Source of the DNA: Takifugu bimaculatus
Taxonomy: Eukaryota > Chordata > Actinopteri > Tetraodontiformes > Tetraodontidae
Length of the DNA stretch: 64,000 nucleotides
NCBI GenBank assembly: GCA_004026145.2
Contig: CP034989.1
Location: 8,855,261-8,919,260, forward strand
Direction: 5' to 3'
Positions within the stretch are counted from its first letter, which is position 1. Each line of letters begins with the position of its first letter. This document shows positions 52,978-64,000 of the stretch, piece after piece. The position numbers and the translations under genes are program-made. The notes beneath the pieces are model-generated. The model saw only the letters and a program-made list of their open reading frames with translations. It did no database searches and was not told where the DNA came from.

Positions 52978-53993
52978 CTCCAAAGCCTCTGTGTGCTTCC
53001 AAACATGAAACCTTTTCCTCCATCTGACAGATGTGAGATTGTCGCCGTACAGTTTGTGTTAAATTCGGTAGAAAAATACGAGGCAATATAAAAAAAGACG
53101 GAATGAAAAGTATTGATGATTTGAAAACTCAGAGATTTACATTGATTTTCTATATAGCTTATAAATATGATATCTACACAATATGGAGTACAAAAATACT
53201 GGAGCACGACGCGGCTCTGGGATCTTCTGGGTCTCCGAGCACGTGGAGCTGCTCAGGCACGAGACGGAAGTCCTGGAAGTCCTGGAAGTCCTCCAGGAGG
53301 AGCAGGAGAAACGGGAACGCTGCACCAGCCGGAACGTTGCGTTACTCTGACCGATGGGCTCCGCTCAGCACTTCCTGATCAGAACAGGAGCCCAGCAGAG
53401 CGTCACTCTCGTCCCTCTAAGCTGAGGCTGCGCCAACACGCCGTGCGCGGCCACGTGCGCGGCCACGTGAACACGCCGTGCGCGGCCACGAGCGCGGCCA
53501 CGTGCGCCTCCTCGTTACTGCTCAGTGGTTCCCATCCGTCACATGAATCGGCCGTAGAGCCGCGGGGGTAGAATCAGTCCCAGACCAGAACCAGTTCCTT
53601 GAATCCAGTTTGGAGGGCTACTGGGAGAGTGGGCGGGGCTAGTGGGAGAATGGGCGGGGCTTCTTGATCTAATTTGGCATGCTTTGTTTTCACGTGTGCT
53701 TCTGATGTTCTTCCTGGTTCTCTTCCAGTTTAAGGCAATTATAACGTTTTTAATAAAACTTTCTTTTAAAAAAATGTACAAATTTCTAATACAAAACTCA
53801 CTGTCTTCACTGTATAGAAACACTGTATAGAAAATATATAAATATGATTTTTCTCTTTAATGTACAAATGTTCTGCAGCTCCATTTGTCTCCTCGTTTGC
53901 TCCTGATTGGTCAGTCTCCTCGCATTTTATCCTCATTTATGCACAATTGCTATTTACAGTGAGGGGGCGGAGCTGTGCAGAGGGCGGGGCTTT
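52978..53993 (-). other. probable LRP6 3' UTR
   Basis: Non-coding DNA follows the LRP6 stop codon on the minus strand. It contains AT-rich blocks at 53040-53190 and 53740-53850. A CpG-rich repeat of CGCGGCCACGTG and CACGCCGTGCGCGGCCACG lies at 53438-53505. The end of the transcript could not be placed. Confidence 0.4.
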
Positions 53994-56900
53994 TCAGGAG
54001 GAGTCTGTGCATGGCGAGGGTGGCGGCGGGTAGAGGTGGTGGGAGTAACTGCGCTCGGTGTAAGGCGACGGCGGGCAGCTCTCGCAGTTCTCCTCTGCAG
54101 ACAGGTACTGGCTGCGGGGGGTCGGAGGAGGCGGGAAAGGCTCCGAGTCGTAGTTGAGGTCGCTGGTGTAGCCCTTGACGGTAGCGCTGGACTTGACGGG
54201 AGCCCGACGTCCTGGCGTGTAGTCGCTGTCACACACGTCAGTGCTGCAGGGGGTGGTGGGAGGGGCAAAGTGGCGGTAGGTGTAGGGCCGATAGCTGAGG
54301 GAGGCAAAAGAAAACAGGGATCGATGATTAGAACTCAATGATGAAAGGAAGAGGCAGCCGTTCGACCCTGGCGCCATGCTAAGCTAAGCTAACCCACCTG
54401 TAGGAGCGGTGCGTGGACGGGCTGTTGGATGAGTATCCCAACTCCACGGTGTACTGGGAGCGGACTGTGGCCGGGGAGGGAGGAGGGTTCAGGATCTGGA
54501 GGAAGCAGTAAGTCAGGATCAGCTAGACCAGTAGTGCTAGCCTTTAGGTGCTAACAGCTGCTGCTAACAGAGAGCCAGCCCCCCGTGTATGTAGCGTGCA
54601 TGTTTGGATCATATTTCTAGCAGCAACATTTTTGGGACTCATGGTGGAAGCTGCCCCCCCCCAGCTAAAACGGAGCCTGGCGGAAGGCCTCACCGGGGGG
54701 AAGTACGTCCCTTTGGTGCTGGAGGAGCTGCTGGAGGACGCTCCCGTCACATGAGCGCGGTCGTACGGCGGCCCGCTGCTGCCGCCCATGATGCTGAGCG
54801 AGCCGATCACGGACTTCCCTCTGGACATTCCTGCACACATCACACTCAGCATCGCCATTCTACCACATCAACGGTCACGCGGAACGGCGCCCACCTGGGA
54901 GGGAGCTGGTGAGGGAGCTCTGATGAGGCACGTATCCCAGAGGGACCGAGGACGGCCCGTGGACCACAAAGTCATTGGTGACGGTTTCGCCATCATCTTT
55001 CATCTGTGGGCAGAGAACGCGTTGACACACAAAGTAGGCGGCGCCCACCACGAACAATGTCATGACCACGCCCACGATGGAACCGATGGTGCTGGTTGGG
55101 GGAGGTGGTGGCTCTTCGGTGGGGTCTGAAACCAATGACAAAGACAAAATCATGGCCCAGGGGCATTATGGGAGAAAAGGAGCGGCGTTAGCGTGTTTGT
55201 GTGATGCAGCAGCCAAACTCACAGCAGCCGAACTCATCCGAGTTGTCGGTGCAATCCATGTTGTGGTCGCACTTCTTGTGCTTCCCCACGCACTGCCCGT
55301 TGGAGCAGGTGAACTGGTCTGAAGGACAACGCACTGCAAGGAGACACCCCGCATCAACGCAAGATCTCCCTGACCGACGACCTCTTTCAGCACCAGAGCA
55401 TCAAAGACGGAGAGCTGCCCCCCCCCCGGAGATCTGGGCTTTCTCACCTTCACACTTGTTCTCGTCGGAACGGTCCTGACAGTTGATCTCTCCGTTGCAG
55501 CGAAGGCTCAAGTCGATACACTGCCGACTGTCACACTGGAACTCAGACTTGGAACAAACCGGACAGTCCTCCTCGTCGCTGCTGTCGTCGCACTCGGCAA
55601 AGCCGTCGCACCGCCAGGCCCGAGGGATGCAGTCCACCTCCCCCGAGGTGCAGGAGAACTGCTCCGGGGAGCAGGTAGGCGGGTCTGTGGAGGGGACAGT
55701 CTATCAGAGGGACGGGCTTGGTGTGGTGGGGAGGGGCTTGGTGTGGTGGGGAGGGGCTTGGTGTGGTGGGGGAGGGGCTTGGTGTGGTGGGGGAGGGGCT
55801 TGGTGTGGTGGGGGAGGGGCTTGTGTGTGGTGGGGAGGGGCTTGGGTGCGGCGGTAGAGGGGCTTGTGTGCGGCGGGGGAGGGGCTTGTGTGCGGCGGGG
55901 GAGGGGCTTGTGTGTGGCGGGGGGGCTTGGGTGTGACGGGGGGGCTTGTGTGGCGGGGGAGGGGCTTGATGTGGTGGGGAGGGGCTTGGGTGTGATGGGG
56001 AGGGGCTTGGGTGTGACCGGGGAGGGGCTTGGGTGTGACCGGGGAGGGGCTTGGGTGTGACAGGGGAGGGGCTTGGGTGTGACCGGGGAGGGGCTTGGGT
56101 GTGACAGGGGAGGGGCTTGGTACAACAGGGGAGGGGCTTGGGTTTGAGTGGCAGCTTACCTCCACAGGATAACTCATCTTGCAGCAGGACAAGATGGACA
56201 GGACAAGAGCAGCGAGTTGTCCCATCACCCTTCACAATGCATATGTGAGAGCAGCCGCCATTGTCCCACGTGCACGGGTGTTTACCTGCAGGGAGGGGAA
56301 CCTCAGGTGAGTCCAGACAGGAAGTCAATGGCCCTGAAGGTACAAAGCTCCCAGCAGACTCACTGTATTCCCTCATATCCAGTTCATTGACAGCATGGAT
56401 GTCGCTCAGGTAGGGGACGCGGGCTTGGACCTTGGTACGACCTTCACGCGTTGTTTTGTCAATACGTTCAATCATCTGCTGCTGCTTATCGATCCAGTAC
56501 AGGTGCTTCCCAAACACAGTCAGACCCACAGGCTGCAGGATGTTGGAGTCGGCAATTACGATCCGATTGGCTCCTGAAACCAGCCGTTGCACACAAAACA
56601 TTGGGAAAACTAAAAAGCCAGGGGGTGAAACAGCGAGGAACTGATGGAAGAGAGCGGGGGAGAAACTGGGAGGGAGGGGGGGCGAGAGCAGCAGGTTAAT
56701 GTGTGGAGGTCCAGTCTGTCACGGTACCAACCCAAAGATTAAAAGGACAAACGATAACACACATTAAAGAGCGATTACGCCACCAAAGCGGTTAAAACCG
56801 GAGACGACGGTGGAGGCTCGCTGATGCTAACGCGCAAGTCGACGTTTGGGCGGCAGCTTTTGTCACTGACACCACGGTTGCCCCCCCACCCTCCTATAAA

Positions 56901-57100
56901 AGCTAACCATGCCCACAGCACCAGCGGCTGCGCTAGCGGCTGCGCTAGCGGCTGCGCTAGCGGCTCCTGATAAATGAGCCCAGTCCTCAAATGACCTCTG
57001 CATGACTGCGACTGCTCAGCTCCTTAGCTAGCTTAGCTTTTGATGTGCTTCAGAATTTATTTTGCAAATGTGGTGGTGTGTGTGTGTGTGTGTGTGTGTG

Positions 57101-57135
<35 letters not shown>

Positions 57136-60100
57136 ACTGCTCCAGAAGCCCCTCCTATAATCGAGGAACTTTTTGAATCTCCCGATACATGTTAGCCAAA
57201 AAGGGGGGTCAGTTACGAAACAAAGATGTTTAAGGCAACTTTTCAAACCTTTTTCTATTTTCTAAGATTGTGGACGTTGGACTTTTGAAGAGCTGAAGTT
57301 TATTTAAGTTTAGAATAGAAGAAAAGTGACAGGAACAAATGAGCTGATGAAGAACCAACCAACCATCTGCTGCCTTCACGCTCACCTGACAGGTCGCTGC
57401 TCTCAATGCGCCGCAGGTCCGAGTCCACCCAGAAAAGTTTGCCCACCTCGTTGTCGATGGCCAGAGCGACGGGTTTCCCCAGACCGCTGAAGAACAGCAC
57501 CTCGCGCTCCGTCCCGTCCAGGGCGGCGCGCTCGATCTTTGGGGAGCGCTCCAACAGGTTGGTGAAATACATGTACCTGCAAGCCCAAAACCAGGGAACA
57601 GTGACTGCACGCCACAGCACTGACGCAGCACTGACGCAGCACTGACACGCCACACCACTGACACGCCACGCCACAACACTGACACGCCACAGCACTGACA
57701 CACCACAGCACTGCCACGCCACGCCACGCCACACCACTGACACAGCACTGACACACCACACCACAACACTGACACGCCACAGCACTGACGCGCCACAGCA
57801 CTGACGCGCCACAGCACTGACGCGCCACGCCACAACACTGACACGCCACAACACTGACACGCCACAGCACTGACACGCCACAGCACTGACACACCACAGC
57901 ACTGCCACGCCACGCCACACCACTGACACAGCACTGACACACCACAACACTGACACGCCACAGCACTGACGCGCCACAGCACTGACGCGCCACAGCACTG
58001 ACACGCCACGCCACAACACTGACACGCCACAGCACTGACACGCCACAGCACTGACACACCACAGCACTGACACAGCACTGACACACCACAGCACTGCCAC
58101 ACCACTGACGCGCCACAGCACTGACGCGCCACAGCACTGATGCGCCACAGCACTGACGCGCCACAGCACTGACACACCACAGCACTGACGCGCCACAGCA
58201 CTGACGCGCCACAGCACTGACCCTCTCTCAGGATTGACCACGATGGCTCTGGGCTTGTCCTGCTCTCCTCGCAGCACGACTCCGACCCGACTGCCGTCCG
58301 TGCGCGTCACGTTGATGACGTTGGTGACCTCGCTGGTCCAGTAGATGAAGCGGCTGTAGATGTCGATGCTCAGGTCGTACAGCTGAATGCCCTGGCTGGG
58401 CCCCCCCATCAGGCCGGACACCACCGTCACGCTCTGTGGCAACAACAGCGTCACCATGCGGCCCACGTGGACCACCGCGAGGAGCCGCCGCTCCGATCGG
58501 CTCACCTGGTTCCCGTCCTCCTGAGCGCGGCGAATGACGTTCTGCTTGGAGTCGATCCAGTAGAGCTGTTTGTCCAGCGGGTCGTAGTCGATGGCGCGCA
58601 CGTTCCGGAGGCTGTGGATGGGCAGGATGATGTCGGGGCTCTGCTGCTCGTCGATCACCATGCGGTTGATGGCGGTTTTCTGGCTGAACAGCAGGAAGGA
58701 CGTCGGTGCTGAAAGAGGAACAGACGGAGGACAACTGACCACGTGAGCAACAGTTCTGATCTCCTGACGCAGGAACCGCTCGGGTCAAGCACCGGACCAG
58801 AACCAGCCCCAGACTTTTAAGTTGACCTTTCTTTTCCCCTGGAGATAAAAGGCGTCGCCGTGCTCACCGCTACAGGTCTTGTTGTCCTCGTTCAGGGAAA
58901 AGTGGGCGGGGCATCCACAAACGAAGCTGCTGACAGGTACGGCGAGGCACAGGTGGGAGCAGTGTCCGTTGGTGGAGCTGCAGGCGTTCCAGCCTCCCTG
59001 GCGCGAGGAGTGGAACACCAGGATGTCCATCACGTAGTCCAGGTGGCCCTGGATCAGGGTGCGGTTCTGCCCGCTGGTCTTATTGGCCCGTTCGATGCTG
59101 CGCTGGCTCCAGTCCGTCCAGTAAATGTAGTCTTGGTACTGGGTGAGTCCAAACGGGTGTTGCAGGTCATCAGCAATCACCTCCCGGTCCTGACCTGCAG
59201 GACCAAGAACACAGCAGCTGAGGACTGTGGCGACGGGACGGCGGCCCGATGGCGAGGGGGCGAGGGAGCGAGGGGGCGAGGGAGCGAGGGGGCGAGGGAG
59301 CGAGCGGCAACTCACCGAGCATGTTGGACGACTCGATGAGAGTGGTGTCCAGGTCTGTCCAGTAGAGCCGCCGCTCAGCGTAGTCGATCGTCAGACCGTT
59401 GGCTCGACCCACATCGGCCACCAGCGTGATCCGACCCGATCCATCCATGGCGGCCCGGTCAATCTTGGGCTTCCCGCCCCATTCGGTCCAGTACATGTAC
59501 CTGCACACGCGCCATGCTACATTCTGTGGGCGGTCCCACACCAACCTTCCCTGGTTTCCATGTTTCCCACTCACCCTTCAGCAGGATCCAGGGCCAGAGC
59601 CCGTGGGCTGTCCAGATCCTTCCAGACCAGAACCTGGCGGTGCTGTCCATCCAGCTTGGCCACCTCTATGCGGTTGGTGCCGGTGTCTGCCCAGTAAAGG
59701 TTCTTCCCCAGCCAGTCCACGGCCATCCCTTCAGGATAGTCCAGCCCAAACTCCACCACGTGCTCCAGAGCACTGCCATTCATGAAGGCCCGGCTGATGG
59801 TCTGTGGGGGACAGAGCGGATCAGAACCCCAAACCCGAAGGACCTTTGTCTCATGTGGGCGTCCACAGACGTAGTCCAGAGAGCAGGACATTCACTGGGG
59901 GAGGAGCTTGTCTCTGACCTTAAGGGTGATGTCGGTCCAGTAGATGCGGTTGTCTGTGACATCAAAGTCCAGCGCCGACGCCTCCTTGACGCCGGTCAGT
60001 GGGATGGCCACGTTGTTGTTGTTGGTTTCCAGGGAGATGCGGCGAATATCGGTGTGGCGGGAAAAGAGCAGGAAGGCTTCAGGGACGATGCAGGTTCTCA

Positions 60101-63100
60101 TGTCGGCGATGAGCTCCAGGCCGATGGGACAGCCGCACTGGACCCCCTGGGGCTTGAACAGGCACAGGTGGCTGCAGCCCCCGTTGCTATGGGCGCAGGC
60201 GTTGGAGCCTGAGGAGAGGCACAGGTGAGTCACCTGGCGGCAGCACAGCCGCCTCCAGGGGGCGCCCAGCTCACCTGCAGCCTGGCGGACGCTGGTGGCC
60301 TTCAGGCCCATGAGGTCGGGCAGCTGGTCGATGATGAACTCGCGCTCCGCCGTGCGTTTGTGGACCCGCTCGATGCTGCGGCGCTGCCAGTCGGTCCAGT
60401 AGATGAAGTCGCCCAGCAGCGTGAAGCCGAAGATGTGAGGCAGCTTGTCCTCCACCAGCACCCGCCGACCCGTCCCGTCCATGTGCATCACCTGGGACGC
60501 AGAGAGGGAGGGGCTTAGAGATGCCATCCCAGGCATGACCGTTGCCATGGTGCTGCACAAGCACCGTCACTGAGCACCTGCCCCAGCATCAGGATACAAG
60601 AACAACTGACCTCTGACAGGTGGAGCCCACCAAGGAGAGCCTGTCTGTAACCTGTCTGTAACCCGTCTGTATGAACCTGTCTGTATGAACCTGCCTGTGA
60701 AGCTGTCTGTGAAGCTGTCTGTGAACCTGTCTGTGAACCTGTCTGTATGAACCTGTCTGTAACCTGTCTGTATGAAGCTGTCTGTGAACCTGTCTGTAAC
60801 CTGTCTGTGAAGCTGCCTGTGAAGCTGTCTGTGAAGCTGTCTGTGAACCTGTCTGTGAACCTGTCTGTAACCTGTCTGTGAAGCTGTCTGTGAAGCTGTC
60901 TGTGAAGCTGTCTGTGAACCTGCCTGTGAAGCTGTCTGTGAACCTGTCTGTAACCTGTCTGTGAACCTGTCTGTATGAAGCTGTTCCCAACAACACAGCA
61001 AAGACTGTCTGTGTCTGCAAATGTGTGATTTCTACTGTGTCAACACACGAGAAATGTCAGGAATCCAGAGGAAGAGAGGACTGACACACACACACACTCT
61101 CCTCACTCACTCTCACACACTCACACTGACACTCACTGACACTCACTACACACTCTCACTCACTCACACACACACTCACACACACACTCACACACACACT
61201 CTCACTCACACACTCTCACTCACACACACTCTCACTCACACACTCTCTCACTCACACACTCTCACTCACCACACTCTCACTCACACACTCTCACTCACAC
61301 TACACTCACACACACACTCACCACACACACTCACACACACTCTCACTCACACACACTCACACACACTCTCACTCACACACTCTCACTCACACACTCTCAC
61401 TCACCACACTCTCACTCACACACTCTCACTCACACACTCTCACTCACACACACTCTCACTCACACACACTCTCACTCACACACACACCGCACCACACACG
61501 CACACACACACACACAGTTTAAATCTAGATCCAGCTGCCCTCCGCTCTGTGCTGGTTGGAGCTGTGACCACAGAGCGGTGCCGGTTCCCCATTCAGGTTC
61601 TATTCTAAACAGAACGGACCGCAGCTCCGATCTGCTCTGATCGGAACCAGATGTGGGGAATGGAAACGAAAAGACTCAGGAGGGGGGGGGTTCATTTAGG
61701 TGGAGACAAATGTCCTCACGGCCAGGACAGGGACGGGGACAGGGACGGGGACGAGGACAGGGACGAGGACGGGGACGAGGACAGGGACGAGGACGGGGAT
61801 GAGGACAGGGGATGAGGACAGGGGATTAGGACGGGACGAGACAGGGGATTAGGACAGGACGAGGACAGGGATGAGGACAGGGACGAGGACGGGGACGAGG
61901 ACAGGGACGAGGACAGGGACGAGGACGGACGAGGACAGGGACGAGGACAGGGATTAGGACAGGGACGAGGACAGGATGAGGACGGGGACGAGGACAGGGA
62001 CGAGGACGGGGATGAGGACAGGGACGAGGACAGGGGATTAGGACAGGGACGAGGACGGGGACGAGGACAGGGACGAGGACGGGGATGAGGACAGGGGATG
62101 AGGACAGGGGATTAGGACAGGGACGAGGACAGGGGATTAGGACAGGGACGAGGACAGGGATGAGGACAGGGACGAGGACAGGGGATTAGGACAGGGACGA
62201 GGACAGGGACGAGGACAGGGGATTAGGACAGGGACGAGGACAGGGGATTAGGACAGGGACGAGGACAGGGATGAGGACAGGGACGGGGATGAGGACAGGG
62301 ACGGGGATGAGGACAGGGACGGGGATGAGGACAGGGACGAGGACAGGGACGGGGGATTAGGACAGGGACGGGGGATTAGGACAGGGACGAGGACAGGGAC
62401 GGGGATGAGGACAGGGACGGGGGATTAGGACAGGGACGAGGACAGGGACGGGGATGAGGACAGGGACGGGGGATTAGGACAGGGACGAGGACAGGGACGG
62501 GGACGAGGACAGGGACGGGGGCGAGGACGGGGACGCCACATGCTAATCTAAAGCTCTGCCGCGCAGCGCCGGTACTAACCTCGATCTTGTCCGTCTTGGC
62601 GTCCCCCCAGTAGATCTTGCGTTCGTCGTAGTCGAGGGCGAGGCCGTTGGGCCAGCCCAGGGAGGTGTTGACCATCACCACGCGCTCCATCCCGTCCAAA
62701 TCCGCACGCTCGATCTTGGGAACCTCGCCCCAGTCGGTCCAGTACATGTAACTACAGAGTGAACAGCTCTAGTGCCAATGTTGCATTTCAGAGGTTGGGA
62801 AGAGCAGCGCCCAGCGGGCGGACTCACCCGGCCACGGGGTCCAGAACGATGGCTCGGGGCTCATCCAGGTCTTCGGAGATCAGGATTTTGCGCATGGTCC
62901 CATTGAGCCGGGTCACCTCGATGCGATCCGTCCCGGTATCGGTCCAGTACAGGTTCCGTGCGATCCAGTCGACGGCGATCCCGTCGGGGTGGTTCACCTG
63001 CGACGTGACCACGAACTGGGCGTCGCTGCCATCCAGCCGTGAGCGGCGGATCGCTTTCACGTCATCGTCCGTCCAGTAAATGTAGCCGTCGACGGGGTCG

Positions 63101-63224
63101 TAGTCGATGGCGATGGCGTGGCGGATGTCGTCCACCTGCAGCACGATGTCAGTGAAGTCGGGCGTGTCCAGAGAAATGCGGCGCAGGTCTGTACGTCGGG
63201 CGAGAAGCAGCACCTGAGTCGCAC
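53994..63224 (-). CDS. lrp6: LRP6, Wnt co-receptor, exons 6-23 (5' part outside window)
   Basis: Eighteen exons on the minus strand join without a frame break: 63224-62828, 62751-62580, 60491-60275, 60208-59919, 59801-59575, 59500-59316, 59194-58868, 58708-58506, 58433-58222, 57576-57386, 56573-56364, 56285-56160, 55684-55448, 55333-55223, 55125-54895, 54830-54694, 54495-54398 and 54294-53994 (TGA), 3872 bp or about 1290 of an expected ~1610 codons. Order: beta-propellers 2-4 with repeated YWTD motifs, each followed by an EGF-like module (NGGCSHLCL, NGHCSHLCLAVP, NGGCSHICIVKGDG); three LDL-receptor A repeats; a transmembrane helix (STIGSIVGVVMTLFVVGAAY); and the cytoplasmic tail. The tail keeps all five PPPSPxS-type signalling motifs (NPPPSPAT, PPTTPCST, PPPPTPRS, CPPSPYTE, PPPPSPCT). 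The ending SYSHHLYPPPPSPCTDSS separates LRP6 from LRP5. LRP6 binds Wnt/Frizzled and recruits Axin at the plasma membrane. Most larger introns hold minisatellites. Confidence 0.96.
55715..56145. repeat. minisatellite in LRP6 intron (GGGGAGGGGCTTGG)
   Basis: Units of about 20-23 bp, GGGGAGGGGCTTG plus GGTGTGACC, TGTGCGGC or GTGTGGTG variants, fill the intron between the first two-LDLa exon (55684-55448) and the exon at 56285-56160. Confidence 0.93.
56640..57385. other. LRP6 intron with small repeats
   Basis: The intron between exons 57576-57386 and 56573-56364 contains a 12 bp repeat (GCTAGCGGCTGC, about 56930-56966) and an interrupted (TG)n tract at 57073-57133. No other feature was seen. Confidence 0.8.
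57603..58220. repeat. minisatellite in LRP6 intron (CACTGACACGCCACAG)
   Basis: A roughly 16-18 bp unit, CACTGACACGCCACAG with ACGCGCC, ACACACC and shortened variants, repeats about 38 times. It fills almost the whole intron between exons 58433-58222 and 57576-57386, starting within a few bases of the upstream donor at 58221. Confidence 0.93.
59245..59306. repeat. short minisatellite in LRP6 intron (GGGGGCGAGGGAGCGA)
   Basis: Four copies of a 16 bp GAGGGGGCGAGGGAGC unit end just before the exon donor at 59315. Confidence 0.85.
60630..60985. repeat. minisatellite in LRP6 intron (CTGTCTGTGAA/AACCTGTCTGT)
   Basis: Units of about 11-15 bp built on CTGTCTGT with TGAAG, TGAAC, AAC and ATGAAC linkers repeat roughly 30 times in the 2 kb intron between exons 62751-62580 and 60491-60275. 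Confidence 0.93.
61081..61516. repeat. (CACACTCT)-type microsatellite in LRP6 intron
   Basis: Mixed CACACA and CTCTCACTCA tracts, pyrimidine/CA-rich, about 430 bp. Confidence 0.93.
61718..62534. repeat. ~0.8 kb minisatellite in LRP6 intron (ACAGGGACGAGG)
   Basis: A 12 bp unit, ACAGGGACGAGG, with GGGGATGAGG, GGGGATTAGG and ACGGGGACG variants repeats about 65 times. It is purine-rich on the plus strand and stops about 45 bp before the exon at 62580. With the two arrays before it, it fills most of this intron. Confidence 0.95.
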
Positions 63225-64000
63225 CTGAGGGGGAGAGAAGCAAGAGCGGTGAAGTGATGACCAGTCACAGACCGGTCACAGACCGGTCACAGACCGGTCA
63301 CAGACCAGTCACAGACCAGTGGGCTGAGACCAGTCACAGACCGGTCACAGACCGGTCACAGACCAGTCACAGACCAGTGGGCTGAGACCAGTCACAGACC
63401 GGTCACAGACCAGTCACAGACCAGTGGGCTGAGACCAGTCACAGACCAGTGGGCTGAGACCAGTCACAGACCGGTCACAGACCAGTCACAGACCAGTGGG
63501 CTGAGACCAGTCACAGACCAGTGGGCTGAGACCAGTCACAGACCGGTCACAGACCAGTCACAGACCAGTCACAGACCGGTCACAGACCAGTCACAGACCA
63601 GTCACAGACCAGTGGGCTGAGACCAGTCCCACTACCAGAAGAGCTGTGAGAGAATCGCTCTGCTGGTCTACGTAGACCCTGGGCCGGACCACCCGAGTCT
63701 GATGCTAATGCTAATGCTAATGCGTGTTGCCTACGGACACAAAAGCAGGAGGGGCCTGGGGGGTCAGCCCCCCCCCCCCCCAAACCAGCCGCTGAAAGGA
63801 CACATTGTTAGCAAAGGCGTCATGTGACCATTCCGTTCTCCACTGCTCAGCAAGCTGTGGTCACCCAAGCAGAAGATCTGGGACTCGGGGTCAGTGATGG
63901 CCTAGGGTTTCCATGGCAACGGCAGCTCGGTGCCACCATTCGCCCAGAGTGAGGACGAGACCAGCAAACACGCTGGGCGAACTGGTTTGAACTGGTGGAG
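63225..64000 (-). other. LRP6 intron 5 (partial)
   Basis: Intronic DNA upstream of the first visible LRP6 exon, running off the window. It holds the minisatellite at 63255-63628, a short ATGCTA repeat near 63702-63722 and a C run at 63769-63781. No exon was found, so exons 1-5 must lie further right. Confidence 0.7.
63255..63628. repeat. minisatellite in LRP6 intron 5 (GACCAGTCACA)
   Basis: An 11 bp unit, GACCGGTCACA or GACCAGTCACA, is arranged into longer blocks that also contain GACCAGTGGGCTGA. The block structure repeats several times. Confidence 0.93.

Noticed and set aside
52152..53207. Long low-complexity frames over the 10 bp and polypurine repeats
   Set aside because: Tandem repeats without stops open all frames; composition (Leu/Glu/Ala/Gly or Pro/Ser only) is an artefact.
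55504..56228. Histidine/proline-rich frames next to LRP6 exons
   Set aside because: They extend real LDLa/EGF exons into an intronic minisatellite; the GT/AG sites and matching phases define the true exons.
57230..58212. Cys/Val-rich frames (CQCCGVSVLWR-like)
   Set aside because: They are the translated intronic CACTGACACGCCACAG repeat of LRP6.
61021..61608. 195-codon Thr/His/Ser-rich frame
   Set aside because: It is the CACACTCT microsatellite in an LRP6 intron, read on the strand opposite to the gene.

Overview
The window is vertebrate nuclear DNA, almost certainly a compact teleost (percomorph-like) genome. Multi-exon genes with GT/AG introns encode proteins very close to vertebrate GPR19, CREBL2, DUSP16, TBK1 and LRP6. 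Introns are short but filled with minisatellites, and a degenerate fish-type LINE is present. There are no bacterial or viral genes. Species cannot be named from the sequence alone.

Layout. 1-2078: single-copy DNA with no recognisable gene. 2079-36235: one very large tandem satellite array, about 55 units of mostly 583-604 bp. Each unit is a ~410 bp near-palindrome carrying two oppositely oriented tRNA-like (A box/B box) modules, plus a ~180 bp spacer. Larger blocks of units are themselves duplicated. The last ~3.5 kb has many single-base indels and runs into a 100-N gap (36236-36335). 36336-36695: the 3' end of GPR19 (+), cut by that gap. About 37.3-39.6 kb: a dead LINE (-) with minisatellites inside it. 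40221-41164: complete CREBL2 coding region (-, 3 exons). 41165-43380: divergent promoter region, a TTAGG-like minisatellite and several (TG)n tracts. 43381-46202: complete DUSP16 coding region (+, 6 coding exons); its last codons and stop are the first copy of a 49 bp minisatellite that runs into a second 100-N gap (46401-46500). 46586-50083: the first seven coding exons of TBK1 (-), the rest lost at the gap, with a ~2 kb minisatellite in one intron. 50.1-54.0 kb: TBK1 promoter-like DNA, a 10 bp minisatellite, a polypurine tract and probable LRP6 3' UTR. 53994-63224: LRP6 (-), 18 exons that correspond to exons 6-23 of the 23-exon vertebrate gene; exons 1-5 lie beyond the right edge.

Working relationships. 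GPR19-CREBL2-DUSP16-LRP6 is the gene neighbourhood of human 12p13. TBK1 (human 12q14) is an extra member here, and LRP6 is flipped relative to DUSP16 compared with my recollection of the human order. Both differences coincide with the 46401-46500 gap, so real rearrangement and misjoin remain open. LRP6 (Wnt co-receptor), DUSP16 (MAPK phosphatase), TBK1 (innate-immune/autophagy kinase), CREBL2 (bZIP factor) and GPR19 (orphan GPCR) do not form one pathway; the cluster is inherited synteny, not an operon.

The feature least explained by known annotation is the palindromic tRNA-like satellite. Next are minisatellites seeded on functional gene parts: duplicated splice acceptors in CREBL2, a stop-codon minisatellite in DUSP16, and a TBK1 intron that stays open in frame for about 2 kb.
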